From positions 1 to 64,000 of the forward strand of contig PUFA01000673.1 in assembly GCA_003508835.1 (NCBI GenBank): a stretch of DNA of 64,000 nucleotides, written 5' to 3'. Every line of letters begins with the position of its first letter. Positions within the stretch are counted from its first letter, which is position 1. The translations under genes and the position numbers were made by a program. Below are positions 48,978-58,769 of the stretch, piece by piece. The notes under the pieces are model-generated. The model was given only the letters and a program-made list of their open reading frames with translations, was not told the origin of the DNA and ran no database searches. Origin of the DNA: Eonycteris spelaea. Lineage: Eukaryota; Chordata; Mammalia; Chiroptera; Pteropodidae.

Positions 48978-49043
48978 CTCTCTCTCTCTCTCTCTTCTCT
49001 CTCATTCTCTCTCTCTCTCTCTTCTCTCTCACTCTCTCTCTCT
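48918..49043. repeat. (CT)n microsatellite between L1 ORFs
   Basis: About 125 bases of CT with few interruptions, at the place homologous to 22020-22080 in copy 1: both follow 'accattatgaatatgtaaag'. The open frames across it (Arg/Glu or Ser/Leu repeats) are artefacts. Confidence 0.95.
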
Positions 49044-50957
49044 TACTTCAGTCATTCATTTTCTTCTGCATGTACCTTATCTCCATTCCCCTTTGTGAAT
49101 TTGGATATTTGAATCCTCCCGTTTTCAGTCACTGTTTACTCAATTTGTTTCTATCTATGCTGAATGTGCATTACTATCTTGCTATAGCCATTCTCTTCTT
49201 ATTATTTAAGCTTATAATGCCCCGTTCTTAATAAGGGTTGCACTCCTCTGCTTCTATTTGTCTGATAGTCACTTTACTCCTAATTATGTATTTTTTTGTC
49301 ATTTTGTTTTAGATGAGCTGACCCTGATTACTTCCTGTAGTGCAGACCTTGTAATGCAGAATTCCCTCAATTTTTGTATGTCTGGAAAGGTCTTAATTTG
49401 TTCTTCATACTTAAAGAAGAGTTAGTGAATACATTATTCTAGACTGGTATTTCCTTCCACTAAGAATTTAAATATTTGATTCCATTCCTTTCTGCCTTGT
49501 AAGGTTTGCACTGAGAAGACCGATGATAATCTAATGGATTTTCCTTTATAAGTTACCGTTTTCTTTCCCTGGCTACCCTGATAATTCTGTCTTTATCATT
49601 GATTTTTGATAATTTTAATACAATGTGTCTTGTTGAGGCCTTTGGGGTTGAGATAATTGGATGTTCTGTTGATTTCTTGAATCTCAAGCTCCAGCTCATT
49701 ATTTAGATTTAGGAAATTTTCATTGCCTATTTGTCTAAAAATGCTTCTAGTTCCTGCTCCTTTTCCTCGCCTTGATAATGCTCATTATTCTTATGTTTCC
49801 ATTCCTGATGGTATCAGCTAGTTCTCATATTTCTCTTTCATTATATTTCATTCTTCCATTTCTCTCTTCTTTCTTCTGATTTATTTCCAAATTTGTGTCT
49901 TCAATATCACTGATTCTTTCCTACATTTGGTCACCTCTATTTCACAAAGCTTGCTATTTCATTTTCAACTCTTGCAGTGTATTTTTTTATCTCCAGGAAA
50001 TCTATTTTGTTCTTTTGAGGGTTTCTATCTCCTTGTTCTGCTCATCTATTTTTTTTCAATTCCTGAAATTGTCTATATGACTCTTTTCAGATCTCACTGA
50101 ATTTTTTCAGAAACTCTCTTCCTGAATTCTCTGTCATTTAAGTTTCATATTTCTGTTATTATAAGCTCATTTTCTGGAGATTTTTCTCTTTCTTTCTGAG
50201 ATGCCTTGTCACTTTGGTTGTTCATGGTGTTTAATGGACTATTTCTCTACCTGGTTATTAATGGAAATGTATCTGCTTTTCTTTCCAGAGAGAAGATTTA
50301 TTAAATAAAGGTCTCTCTTTAGCCTGTTTTAACAAGGCACTTTTCTTTTGTTTCCAGTATGGTGTCTAAGCCTCTGGATCCCTGCTTTATATAGTGTTAA
50401 ATGCCTTTTTATTTTCTTCTAGATGTTTTATCATTCTCGCTAACTTAGTCTTAGTTCCTGTCAGTGTTCATGATGGTTTCAGTAGCATTTGCTTAGTTCT
50501 TCTGGGGTTCTGCAGTTTTCAGTCTAGGAGGGTATGGGGGATGGGGCCTCTGGATTGGGAATTTGGGCCCATGGCTCAGCTTCAGTTTTGCATCGCAGTT
50601 GGTAAAAATCAACTTCTGTTTTTCTGCTATCCCGCTTCTCTGCCTTCTGCCCGATGACTTGACCCCTGCCATCAGTCTTGGGGAGCTCACAACTCTCCCA
50701 GGCAGGGCTGTTCAGGGAAGTCGCCACAATTCTCTCCTTCTCCTCCTTTATCAGGCAGCTGTGAGAGTCAGATTCATTGTTTTCCCAGCCCGACACTCAG
50801 GTTCTGACCTGTGGTAGTTCTTATGTGCAGTTCCCATACTCAGACGTGCTGGTGTGCAGTTTAGGTGTTTTTGTTGAGTTTTAGATGTTCAGCTTATTGT
50901 TGTTTCAAGGGGAGAGATCTGGGATGTCTCTGCATGCTTCTGAAATCAAGTCTATAT

Positions 50958-51264
50958 TGTTTTGTTTTTTATTATTTCTTGACTTACCTTTATTAACTTC
51001 TTACTTCCTTTTAATAAAATTGTTGTATGTTTTTTTTTTCTATCAGCTTCTTGAGTCAATGTTTGTTTCATTTATTTTCCACTTTTCTTGTTTTCTATAT
51101 GTTCATTTTATTAGATCTCTATATATCCCTCCAAAATCTCTCTTTGCTTGTGTTTTACCAGTTTTAATAGTGATGAGTTTTAGTTCTAAATAAACTGTAA
51201 TTTTCATTTTAATTTTTTAAACACAATATATATTTCAAAGTTTGCATTTAAATTTGCATCTGTA
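50958..51264 (-). mobile_element. Old L1 ORF2 fragment (antisense)
   Basis: T-rich antisense wording 'tagatctctatatatccctc' and 'agtgatgagttttagttcta' fits old L1 ORF2. It is interrupted by a Tigger element at 51265 and continues after 51882. Confidence 0.5.
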
Positions 51265-51880
51265 CAGTTATGCATCACATACCATCGTTTTGGTTTTGGT
51301 CAACAACAGATCACATATACAAGGGCGTTCTCATAGGCATATAAATGGAGCTAAAATAGTCCTAGTGACACACAGCCACCAAAAACCCATTTAACTCCTT
51401 AGTGCAATGTATTACTCAGTTTTTGTGGTGTTTTTACCTACTGCTCAAAAGTATAGCACATACAATTATGTACATTACATAACACCTGATAATGATAATA
51501 AATGACTATGTTACTAGTTTATGTATTTAGTTATACTATACTTTTTATTGTTAATTTAGAGTGTGCTCTTTTCTACTTAGAAAAACAATGTTTGCTCTAA
51601 AACAGTATGTCATGTTATGCTGGCAGCAGTCTCACACATTTCTTGTTTACTTTGTCTTTTGATTTCATCGTTTTTTCTTATGCTTGATTTCATCTCATGT
51701 AGTTTTGTACAGTAACATGCTGTACAGGCTTGTAGCCTGGGAGCAATACATTATGCCATATAGCCTAGGTAAGCTATACATCTAGGTTTGTGTAAGCACA
51801 CTCTATGATGTTTGCACAATAAAAATCGCCTAATGAAACATTTTTCACAACATATCCCGTCTTTTACCAGCTCATGACTG
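51265..51880 (+). mobile_element. Tigger-type (MER2 group) DNA transposon, complete ends
   Basis: It starts CAGTTATGCATCACAT and ends in CTCATGACTG, the inverted terminal motif, with TA on both sides (51263-51264 and 51881-51882). TA is the duplication used by pogo/mariner-group elements. Internal landmarks 'aataaatgactatgttact', 'ctggcagcagtctcacacat', 'acatgctgtacaggcttgta' and 'tatagcctaggtaagctata' match the copy at 15539, including the same shortened interior. No transposase ORF. Confidence 0.9.
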
Positions 51881-51882
51881 TA

Positions 51883-52920
51883 TAGAGATTTTGTTTGTTT
51901 TGCCTTGCTACATTTGGGTTATTGCTTTCTAATTTTATTGCATGATGGTCAGTGAATATAAACTGAATTAATACAATATTAATTTTCATTTGAGATTTTT
52001 TCCCTGATGCTTAATATATGGTTAGTTTTGAGACTACATTTGTTTGAAAATAATTTGATTTTTCTTTATAAATATAAACATGTATATGTATGCATGTGTG
52101 TTTATAACATAGCTACATAATATTGAGTTTGTTAATTGTAAATTCAAAACTCCTATATTCTTTACTTTTTTAATGAACCTGATCTAGAAACCTAGTAAAG
52201 TATGTTAAATTGTCTCTATGATTGCAGATTTTTTTCTTAAAATTATATCAGTTTTTATTGATATATTTTGAAACTACATAATTAGGTAATAAATGTTCAT
52301 GATTGTTATATATTTTGATGGATTATTCTTTCCATATAAATATTCTTTCTGTGCCCTTGTGATGCTTTTTGCTTTGAAATTTAGTTTTCCTTTATTAATG
52401 TCACACCTACATATTTTATTAGCATTTTCTTAGTATATTTTTCATCTCATTTCTCAAACTTTCTTCTGTCTAATGTAAATGAAACTTAATTGAATTTTTA
52501 GCCAATCTACAAGAGTTTAATATCCTTATACTTACTGTGAATATTCATATGTGTGGTCTATTTTCAATGTATACTTTTATATTTTCTATTATCCAGGTAT
52601 TAAATTTTCTTAATTAATATTTTTCATAAATGTTTTGAAATATATGTGTGAGTATATGTTTGCATTTACATTTGTGTGTCACTCTGCATATGTATTCTAC
52701 TAGTGGTTATCCTTAAATTTTAATACACTTAAATGTATGTTTTTGAAAGTATTCAATGATATTTATTGTCTATCCCTCTACCCAAAACAAGAAGTGTAGC
52801 ATATATTTAGATATTTTTTTATCCTGCCTCCATTCTCTCTTTTCCTCTTTTAAAATATGGAATTTCACTTCCAGTTCTGAATTTAACATGTTTAAACCAT
52901 TAATAATATTCAGTTTAACC
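51883..52920 (-). mobile_element. Old L1 ORF2 fragment (antisense), continued
   Basis: 'tttattgcatgatggtcagt' and 'gaatataaactgaattaata' correspond to the segment L1 copy 1 has around 21145 ('aaagcattatgatcagagaa'). Later, 'tttagttttcctttattaat' and 'tagtggttatccttaaattt' are old-L1-like. Highly decayed. Confidence 0.6.
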
Positions 52921-52933
52921 ATTTTATAGTTTC

Positions 52934-53444
52934 TGTTGGGAGAAAGAATAATTCTCCTCTACTTTTCTGAGTTCTTGGTTGAACCTCTGCGAAACAAAGC
53001 AAACAAACAAACAAAACAGATTAACAATACAAACACAAACGGAAGTCTATTAACACACATACTTCATGTATAAATGGGAGAAATCCAGGGAGTGATGAGT
53101 ACCAAAAGTGGCTTAGAATTGCAGCTTACATAGCATTTCAACATAGAAAAATCAATTTGTGGAGAAATTACAAGACAAAGAATAGCAGTTTTAGATTTCC
53201 AAGTCAGAGATCAGGCTGATTAGTAAAGTTTGCTATTCTCCCACTGTTTAAGAATATAAAGTTTTCTCCAGTAATTCTGTTTTGTCCTTCCTTGTAAAGA
53301 GGGGGAGGAGGGATATCTTTGTAAATTTATGTCCTGTTTTTTTAAGGAAATAGGAGGAAAGAGGTTTTCTTGTATCTGGTTTTTTCTCAATTACTTTCAG
53401 CTCAAAAAAATCTTGTGACAAAGTGATATATTTTGGGAAGTTAT
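52934..53444 (-). mobile_element. Solo LTR (same group), minus strand
   Basis: The reverse strand ends 'aactcagaaaagtagagg...tctttctcccaaca', matching the ends of the two plus-strand LTRs. It contains 'ttgttaatctgttttgtttg' and 'atttctcccatttatacatg', aligning with 'ctcccatttatacaagaggt' of 40577. The start is 'cttcccaaaatatatcac'. No internal retroviral sequence adjoins it. Confidence 0.7.
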
Positions 53445-54085
53445 AATCTGCTACTTTTCAGTTCTTTATTCATCATTGTTTCTTATATTTGAATTTTTCA
53501 TTTTGAATTCACTTTTCTTCTTGCTATTATACATTATTAGCACAATTCAGCTATTTTGTATCACCTTCACAATTTCTATATTTGAATACAACTATAATTT
53601 TATTTAATTAATAATTTATTAAATTATTTTACTTTTAATTTAATTTAAAATCACCCTAAATAAATTATTATCTATTAAATTGTGGCTTAACTCGCCAGTT
53701 GCATATAACTATTACTTTTTAAACAATTAATAATGTACTACCAAAAATATTATCTCTGGTATCATGTGGTAAAAAATATCAATATGGAAAATACATCTCT
53801 AATAATTCTTTAATAAAAGTTTTTATGATAAAAAATTTGTGAATTCTTATGTCCTCAAAGAACCAAGACATACTGCTTAGTTTTAAGTTTCAACCTGTTT
53901 GAGATGAAAGTTTGGGAAATTGCAAAATCTGCAAGAATAAGTTTTCCTTAGCTTCTTAGTCTCAATATTAATGTTCTGATTTCTTCCTGGGAGTCACAAC
54001 CATTTGGGAAAATTTCCACCTCTGAAACCCAAGTTCTTGCCTGAAATTAGACACTGATACAACTACTCTCTACTCAAATGTTCAA
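53445..54085. other. Unassigned AT-rich DNA
   Basis: A TTTAATTAAT-rich patch lies at 53595-53665. No family recognised. Confidence 0.4.
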
Positions 54086-54087
54086 GT

Positions 54088-54178
54088 GTTTTTTTGTTGT
54101 TGTTGTTTAGTTTTAGATGTTCAGGTTATTGTGTTCAAGGGAGAGATATGAGGATGTCTCTTACTCCCGCATGCAGTG
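54088..54178 (-). mobile_element. Orphan L1 5' terminus (same family as copies 1 and 2)
   Basis: 'gttttagatgttcaggttat', 'tgtgttcaagggagagatat', 'gaggatgtctct' match the extreme 5' ends of copy 2 (50877-50940) and copy 1 (23925-23985). Only about 90 bases are recognisable. The rest of the L1 is missing. Confidence 0.7.
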
Positions 54179-54888
54179 AATTAAACTGACCAGTTTCCCA
54201 TTTTATGGTACCCCGATTATCTTTGGTGACGGTCGCCATTGAGTTTTCTTATTCATGGAATTCCCTTTCTACAACACCAAACAATTCTTGGTGCTTACTC
54301 TCATGTTTATATTAGAATAGGTCTTCATGCATTTTGAGGCCATGTTTTTTTACTTCGGGCTAATCATCTATTGACTTTCACTCTTCAAAGGTTTTCTAAC
54401 AGTGTCTAGTCCACCCTTATTGTTTTTTAGGATAAAGATAGTTATACTTATTTTTTATATCTTTATATATCACTTTTGAAATTTGGATGTTAAAAAAAAA
54501 CTATAAAACAATCTCAGTCTTTCATCTTAAAATTAAATCAACTTGTAGGATTTTGACAGCTGGCAATAGAACAGAGATGTATGCCAGATGGAAACAATAG
54601 TACTGTCTTGTCTTTGGAGGTTAGTGAATAGTCCAGTTAGTCTACAAGGGCTGAGGAGGTAAATATTGGGACATTCTTCCAGAAAGTATGGCCATTAGGA
54701 AAAGCATAGAATTTAGAGGTAAGTTCTGTGAAAGCAAGGACTATGTCTGAAATTTTCATTATTGTACCAACAATCTAGCACAATTGCTGACATATAATAA
54801 TTAGTAAATGAATAAATTAATTAATGAGTTAATGAAACATATTTAAAACACACAGGATAGAAATAAAATAATAGATTTCATGCAGACC
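54179..54888. other. Mostly unassigned; L2-like tail near 54715-54830
   Basis: 'agcaaggactatgtctgaaa' and 'agcacaattgctgacatata' followed by 'gtaaatgaataaattaat' resemble the closing phrase of L2-group repeats. The rest is unrecognised. Confidence 0.45.
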
Positions 54889-54889
54889 C

Positions 54890-56585
54890 AGTTTTTCCTA
54901 TATATTTTTTTTTATTTTTCAATTACAATTAAACATTGAATATTTATTCATTTCAGATCTACAACATAGGATTAGCATTATATAACTTACGAAGTGATCA
55001 CCCCAGTAAATCTGACACCATAAATATATATTACAAGTTATGAACCTATTCCTTATGTTATACTTACATTCTCATGACTATACTGTAACTAGCAATTTGT
55101 ACTTCTTAATCCCTTTCTCTTTTTTCCCCATCCTCCAACCCTCCTCCCATCGCCAAACATCAGTTTGTTCTCTGTATCTCATGAGGTTTTTTTTTTATTT
55201 ATTTTTACTTTATTTTATATATTTTATGTATTTTATTTTATTTTATTTTTAGATTCCACATATAAGAAAATCACATTGGCATTTGTCTTTCCCTGTCTGA
55301 CTTATTTACTCAGCATAATACCCTCTAGGTCCACCCATGTTGATGCAGATGCAAATTTTATTCTTTTTTATGGCTGAGTAAGTATACCATTATATATATG
55401 TACCACCTCTTCTTTATCCATTCATCCATTGATGGACACTCAGGTTGCTTTTATATCTTGGCTATTATAAATAATGTTGCAATGAACATAGAACGTACAT
55501 GTCCCTTCAAAACAGTATTTTTAGATTTCTTCGGAAAAATATCCAGAAGTAAGTTACTGGGTCCTTCTTTGTCTCTTGTTATAGCCTTTATTTTAAAGTC
55601 TATTTGTGTCTGATATAAGTATCTACCCCAACTGTTTTTTTGTATCCTTTTTCATAAAATATCTTTTTCTATCCCTTTACTTTCAGTCTGTGTGTGTCTT
55701 TAAATCCAAGCGAGTCTCTTATAAGCAGCATATTAAGGATCTTGTTTTCCTTATCTATTCAGACATCCTATGTTTTTTAAGTAGCATTTAATCTATTACA
55801 TCAAAGTAAATGCTGATAGATATATAGTTATTGCCATTTTATTATTTATATTTTTGATTCTCCTCCTTTTCCGTCTCCTCCTCCTCCTCCTTTCTCCTCC
55901 TCTTCTTCCTCCTATTTTTTCCTTTTCTTCTTAAAGTAGTCCCTTCAAATTTCCTGTAATACTTTTTGCGGTAATGAATCCTTTAGCTTTTTCTTATCTG
56001 GAAAGTTCTTCAGTCTCTGTCCTTCAAGTCTAAAAGATAGCTTTGCTGGATAGAGTAATCTTGGTTATAGGTCCCTGCTTTTCATCACTTTGAATATTTT
56101 GTGCCGATCCGTTCTGGCCTACAAAGTTTCTATGAGAATCAGCTGCCAGTCTTATGGGAGCTCCCTTAGGTATCTAACTGCCTTTCCCTTGCTGCTTTCA
56201 AGATTCTTTTTATCTTTAACCTTTGACATAGTAATTATGATTTGTCCGGTGTAGACTTTTGAATTCATCTTGTTTGGGACTTTCTATGCTTCCTGAGCTA
56301 GACTCATATTTTCTTCACTGGGTTAGGGAAATTTATACTTCATTATTTATTCAAATAGGTGTTCAATTCCTTACTCTCTTCTCCTTCTGTATCCCTATGA
56401 TTAAAATGTTGTTACAGTTGACGTTGTCTCAGAGGCTCCATGAACTATCCTCATTTAACAATTCTTATTTTTTTTAAATTCTTTGAATTGGTTGATTTCT
56501 GCTATCTTATTTTCCAAATCACAGATTAGATCTCTGCTTATTAATCTACTGTTGATGCCTTCTAATGTATTTTTTCAATTCAGTT
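54890..56585 (-). mobile_element. Half-L1-like element A (3' UTR joined to ORF1 zone)
   Basis: Left to right on the plus strand: a T-run (tail), an L1 3' UTR (54915-55395), about 165 bases of ORF2 C-terminus, then at about 55560 an abrupt switch ('ttactgggtc' to 'cttctttgtctc') to the extreme 5' part of ORF2 and ORF1, ending about 56585 where another L1 tail begins. About 3 kb of ORF2 is missing. The 3' UTR aligns with that of element C (58770) and not with copies 1-3. Confidence 0.7.
55863..55915. repeat. (CTC)n-rich pyrimidine patch
   Basis: CTCCTC and TTCCTCC units inside element A, near its ORF1/ORF2 boundary. Another case of repeat growth at the inter-ORF zone. Confidence 0.8.
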
Positions 56586-56589
56586 TTTT

Positions 56590-58692
56590 TTAAATTATTA
56601 TTTTTTTAAATTTTAAATTAATTAATTTATTTAATTGCTTCAAGTATACAGTATTTGTTAGACATTCATATAATTTTAAAATAACCCCCATAATTTGTCC
56701 TTCTTGTCCTCTGATTTTCCACCCTAGCCAATATATTAATGCTAACTACATTACGTGATGCTGTGCTCCCATCCAGATGACCATCTATCAATTTCTAATT
56801 TGTACTTCTTTAAACCCTTCATCCCATTCTCTCAGTCCCCCAACATCCTTCCCTTTGGGCAATTTAATCCATTTGAGTCGATTCTTGTATACAATGAAGA
56901 AGATTGATCCAGGTTCTTCTTTTTTTGCATGTATGTGGTCCAAAATTCCCAGCACCATTTATTGAATAAACTGTCTTTACCTTATGTATATTCTTACCTC
57001 CTTTGTCATATATTAAGTGAGTGTACAGGCATGGATTCATTTCTGGGCTCTCTATTCTGTTGCTTTGCTCAATGTATCAGGTCTATGCCAGTACCATGCT
57101 GTTTTGATTACTGTAAGCTTGTAGTATAGTTTACTATCAAGTAGTGTGATACCACCAACTTGCTCTTCTTTGATCAAGATTGCCATGACTGTTCAGGGGA
57201 CTTTTATGGTTCCATATAAGTTTTAGATTATTGTTCTATCTCTCTGAAAAAATGTCATTGGTATTTTGATAGGGATTGCATTGAATCTATAGATTACTCT
57301 GGGTGGTAGTAGACCCATTTTTAATGATGTTGAATCTTCCTACCATATGCATGGTATATGCTTTCCATCTATTGTATCTTTTACAATTTTTCAAGACACA
57401 ATTTTCTGATAACAGGTCTTTTATTCCCTTCATTAATTTGATTCCTAAGTAATTCATTATTTTCAATGCAATGTAAATAAAATTGTTTTCTGAATTTCTT
57501 TTTTCGAAAGTTCATCATTGTTGTAAAAAAGAAAAAAGTCACTGACTTCTAAATATTAATTTCATATCTTGATACTTTACTGAATTGTTGATCAGTTCTA
57601 AACAGTTTGGTTACTCTTTAAGTTTCTCTCTATATAGTATCATGCCATTAGCAACATAATAAGAGTTTTACTTCTTCCTTTCAATTTCAGATACCTTTTA
57701 TTGTCTCTTTCTGTCTTATTGCTGTGGCTACAACTTCCAATACAGTGTTGAAGAGGAGTGGGAAAGTGGGCACCCTTGCTTGTTTTGATCTTAAGGAAAA
57801 TGCTTTTAGGCTTTCCATGCTAATTGATTTTGATGTTAGCTGTAGGTTGTCAATAGACCTATATTATGTTGAAGGATGTTCCCTCTATTCTGACTTTACT
57901 GAGAGTTTTAACATAAATGGATGCTGAATTTGTTCGAACTCCTTTTCTGCATTCATATCGTTTTTACCTTTCCATTTGTTAATGTGATGTTTCACATAAT
58001 TTGATTTGTGGATATTGCACCAACCTTGCCATCCCAGGAATAAATCCAACTTGATCATGTGTATGAATTTTTAATGTGTTGCTGAATTTGTCTTGCTAAT
58101 ATTTTGTTGAAGATTTTTGCATCAAAGATCATAAGAGATATTGGTCTATCTTATTTTTGTAATTCTTTGTCTGGTTTTGGAATCAAGGTAATGGTACCTC
58201 ATAAAAGGAGTTAAGGATCCTTGCTCTCTTGAGTTTTTTTGAAATAGAGAAGAATAGCATTAATTCTTTCAATATTTGGTAAAATTCATGTATGAAGCCA
58301 TCTGGTCAGGGACGTGTGTGTGTGTGTGTGTGTGGTGTGTGTGTGTGTGTGTGTGTGTGAGGTTTTTTTGATTACTGATCGATTTTGTTCCTGGTAATCA
58401 GTCAGTGCAAATTTTCTCTTCTTCATGACTCATCTTGGGAGATTGTACTGTTTCTAGGAATCATCCATTTTTTCCAGATTGTCCTATTTGTTGGTATATA
58501 ATTGCTTGTAGTGTTTTCTTATAATCCTTTTATTTCTGTGGAGCCCAGAGATATTTCTCCTCTTTTATTTCTGATTTTATTTATTTTGAGTTCTCTCTCA
58601 TTTTTCCTTGGTAAATCTGGTTAAGAGTTTGTCAATTTTATTTATCCATTCAAAAACCAGATCTCTGTTTCATTAATCTTTTTTTTTAATTT
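56590..58692 (-). mobile_element. L1 3' half (element B), interrupted
   Basis: It begins with an AT-rich tail (56586-56640) and a 3' UTR ('acagtatttgttagacattc'), then ORF2 C-terminus from about 56900 through RT: 'gtctatgccagtaccatgct', 'gattgcattgaatctataga', 'aggaataaatccaacttgat'. The RT active-site box at 57644-57655 reads Val-Ala-Asn-Gly, with both aspartates lost. A (TG)n run lies at 58312-58358. It stops in mid-ORF2 where further L1 tails (58695 onward) intrude. Confidence 0.8.
58312..58358. repeat. (TG)n microsatellite inside L1
   Basis: TG run with one GGTG interruption. Confidence 0.95.
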
Positions 58693-58694
58693 TT

Positions 58695-58765
58695 GCCCTG
58701 TCATTATTGAAATAAAATAGACACATAGTTGTACATATTTACATTGTATAGTTCAATGAGTTTTT
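58695..58765 (-). mobile_element. Tiny L1 3'-end fragment (D)
   Basis: 'tattgaaataaaatagacac', 'agttgtacatatttacattg' and 'agttcaatgag' match a common L1 3' UTR type different from both neighbours. About 70 bases long, wedged between T-runs. Confidence 0.5.
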
Positions 58766-58769
58766 TTTT

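Larger units (their letters stand above)
44644..50944 (-). mobile_element. Full-length L1 (copy 2), dead
   Basis: About 6.3 kb between perfect 13-bp duplications, ATCAAGTCTATAT, at 44631-44643 and 50945-50957. Right to left: 5' UTR (about 50170-50944), ORF1 region (about 49050-50170), ORF2 region (about 45060-48720), 3' UTR. It is the same family as copy 1; long stretches align, such as 'ggattgctggatcatatggt' at both 18322 and 45240. Frames are closed throughout. Confidence 0.94.

Noticed and set aside
48733..49112. Arg/Glu- and Ser/Leu-rich open frames
   Set aside because: Translation of the (CT)n repeat inside L1 copy 2.
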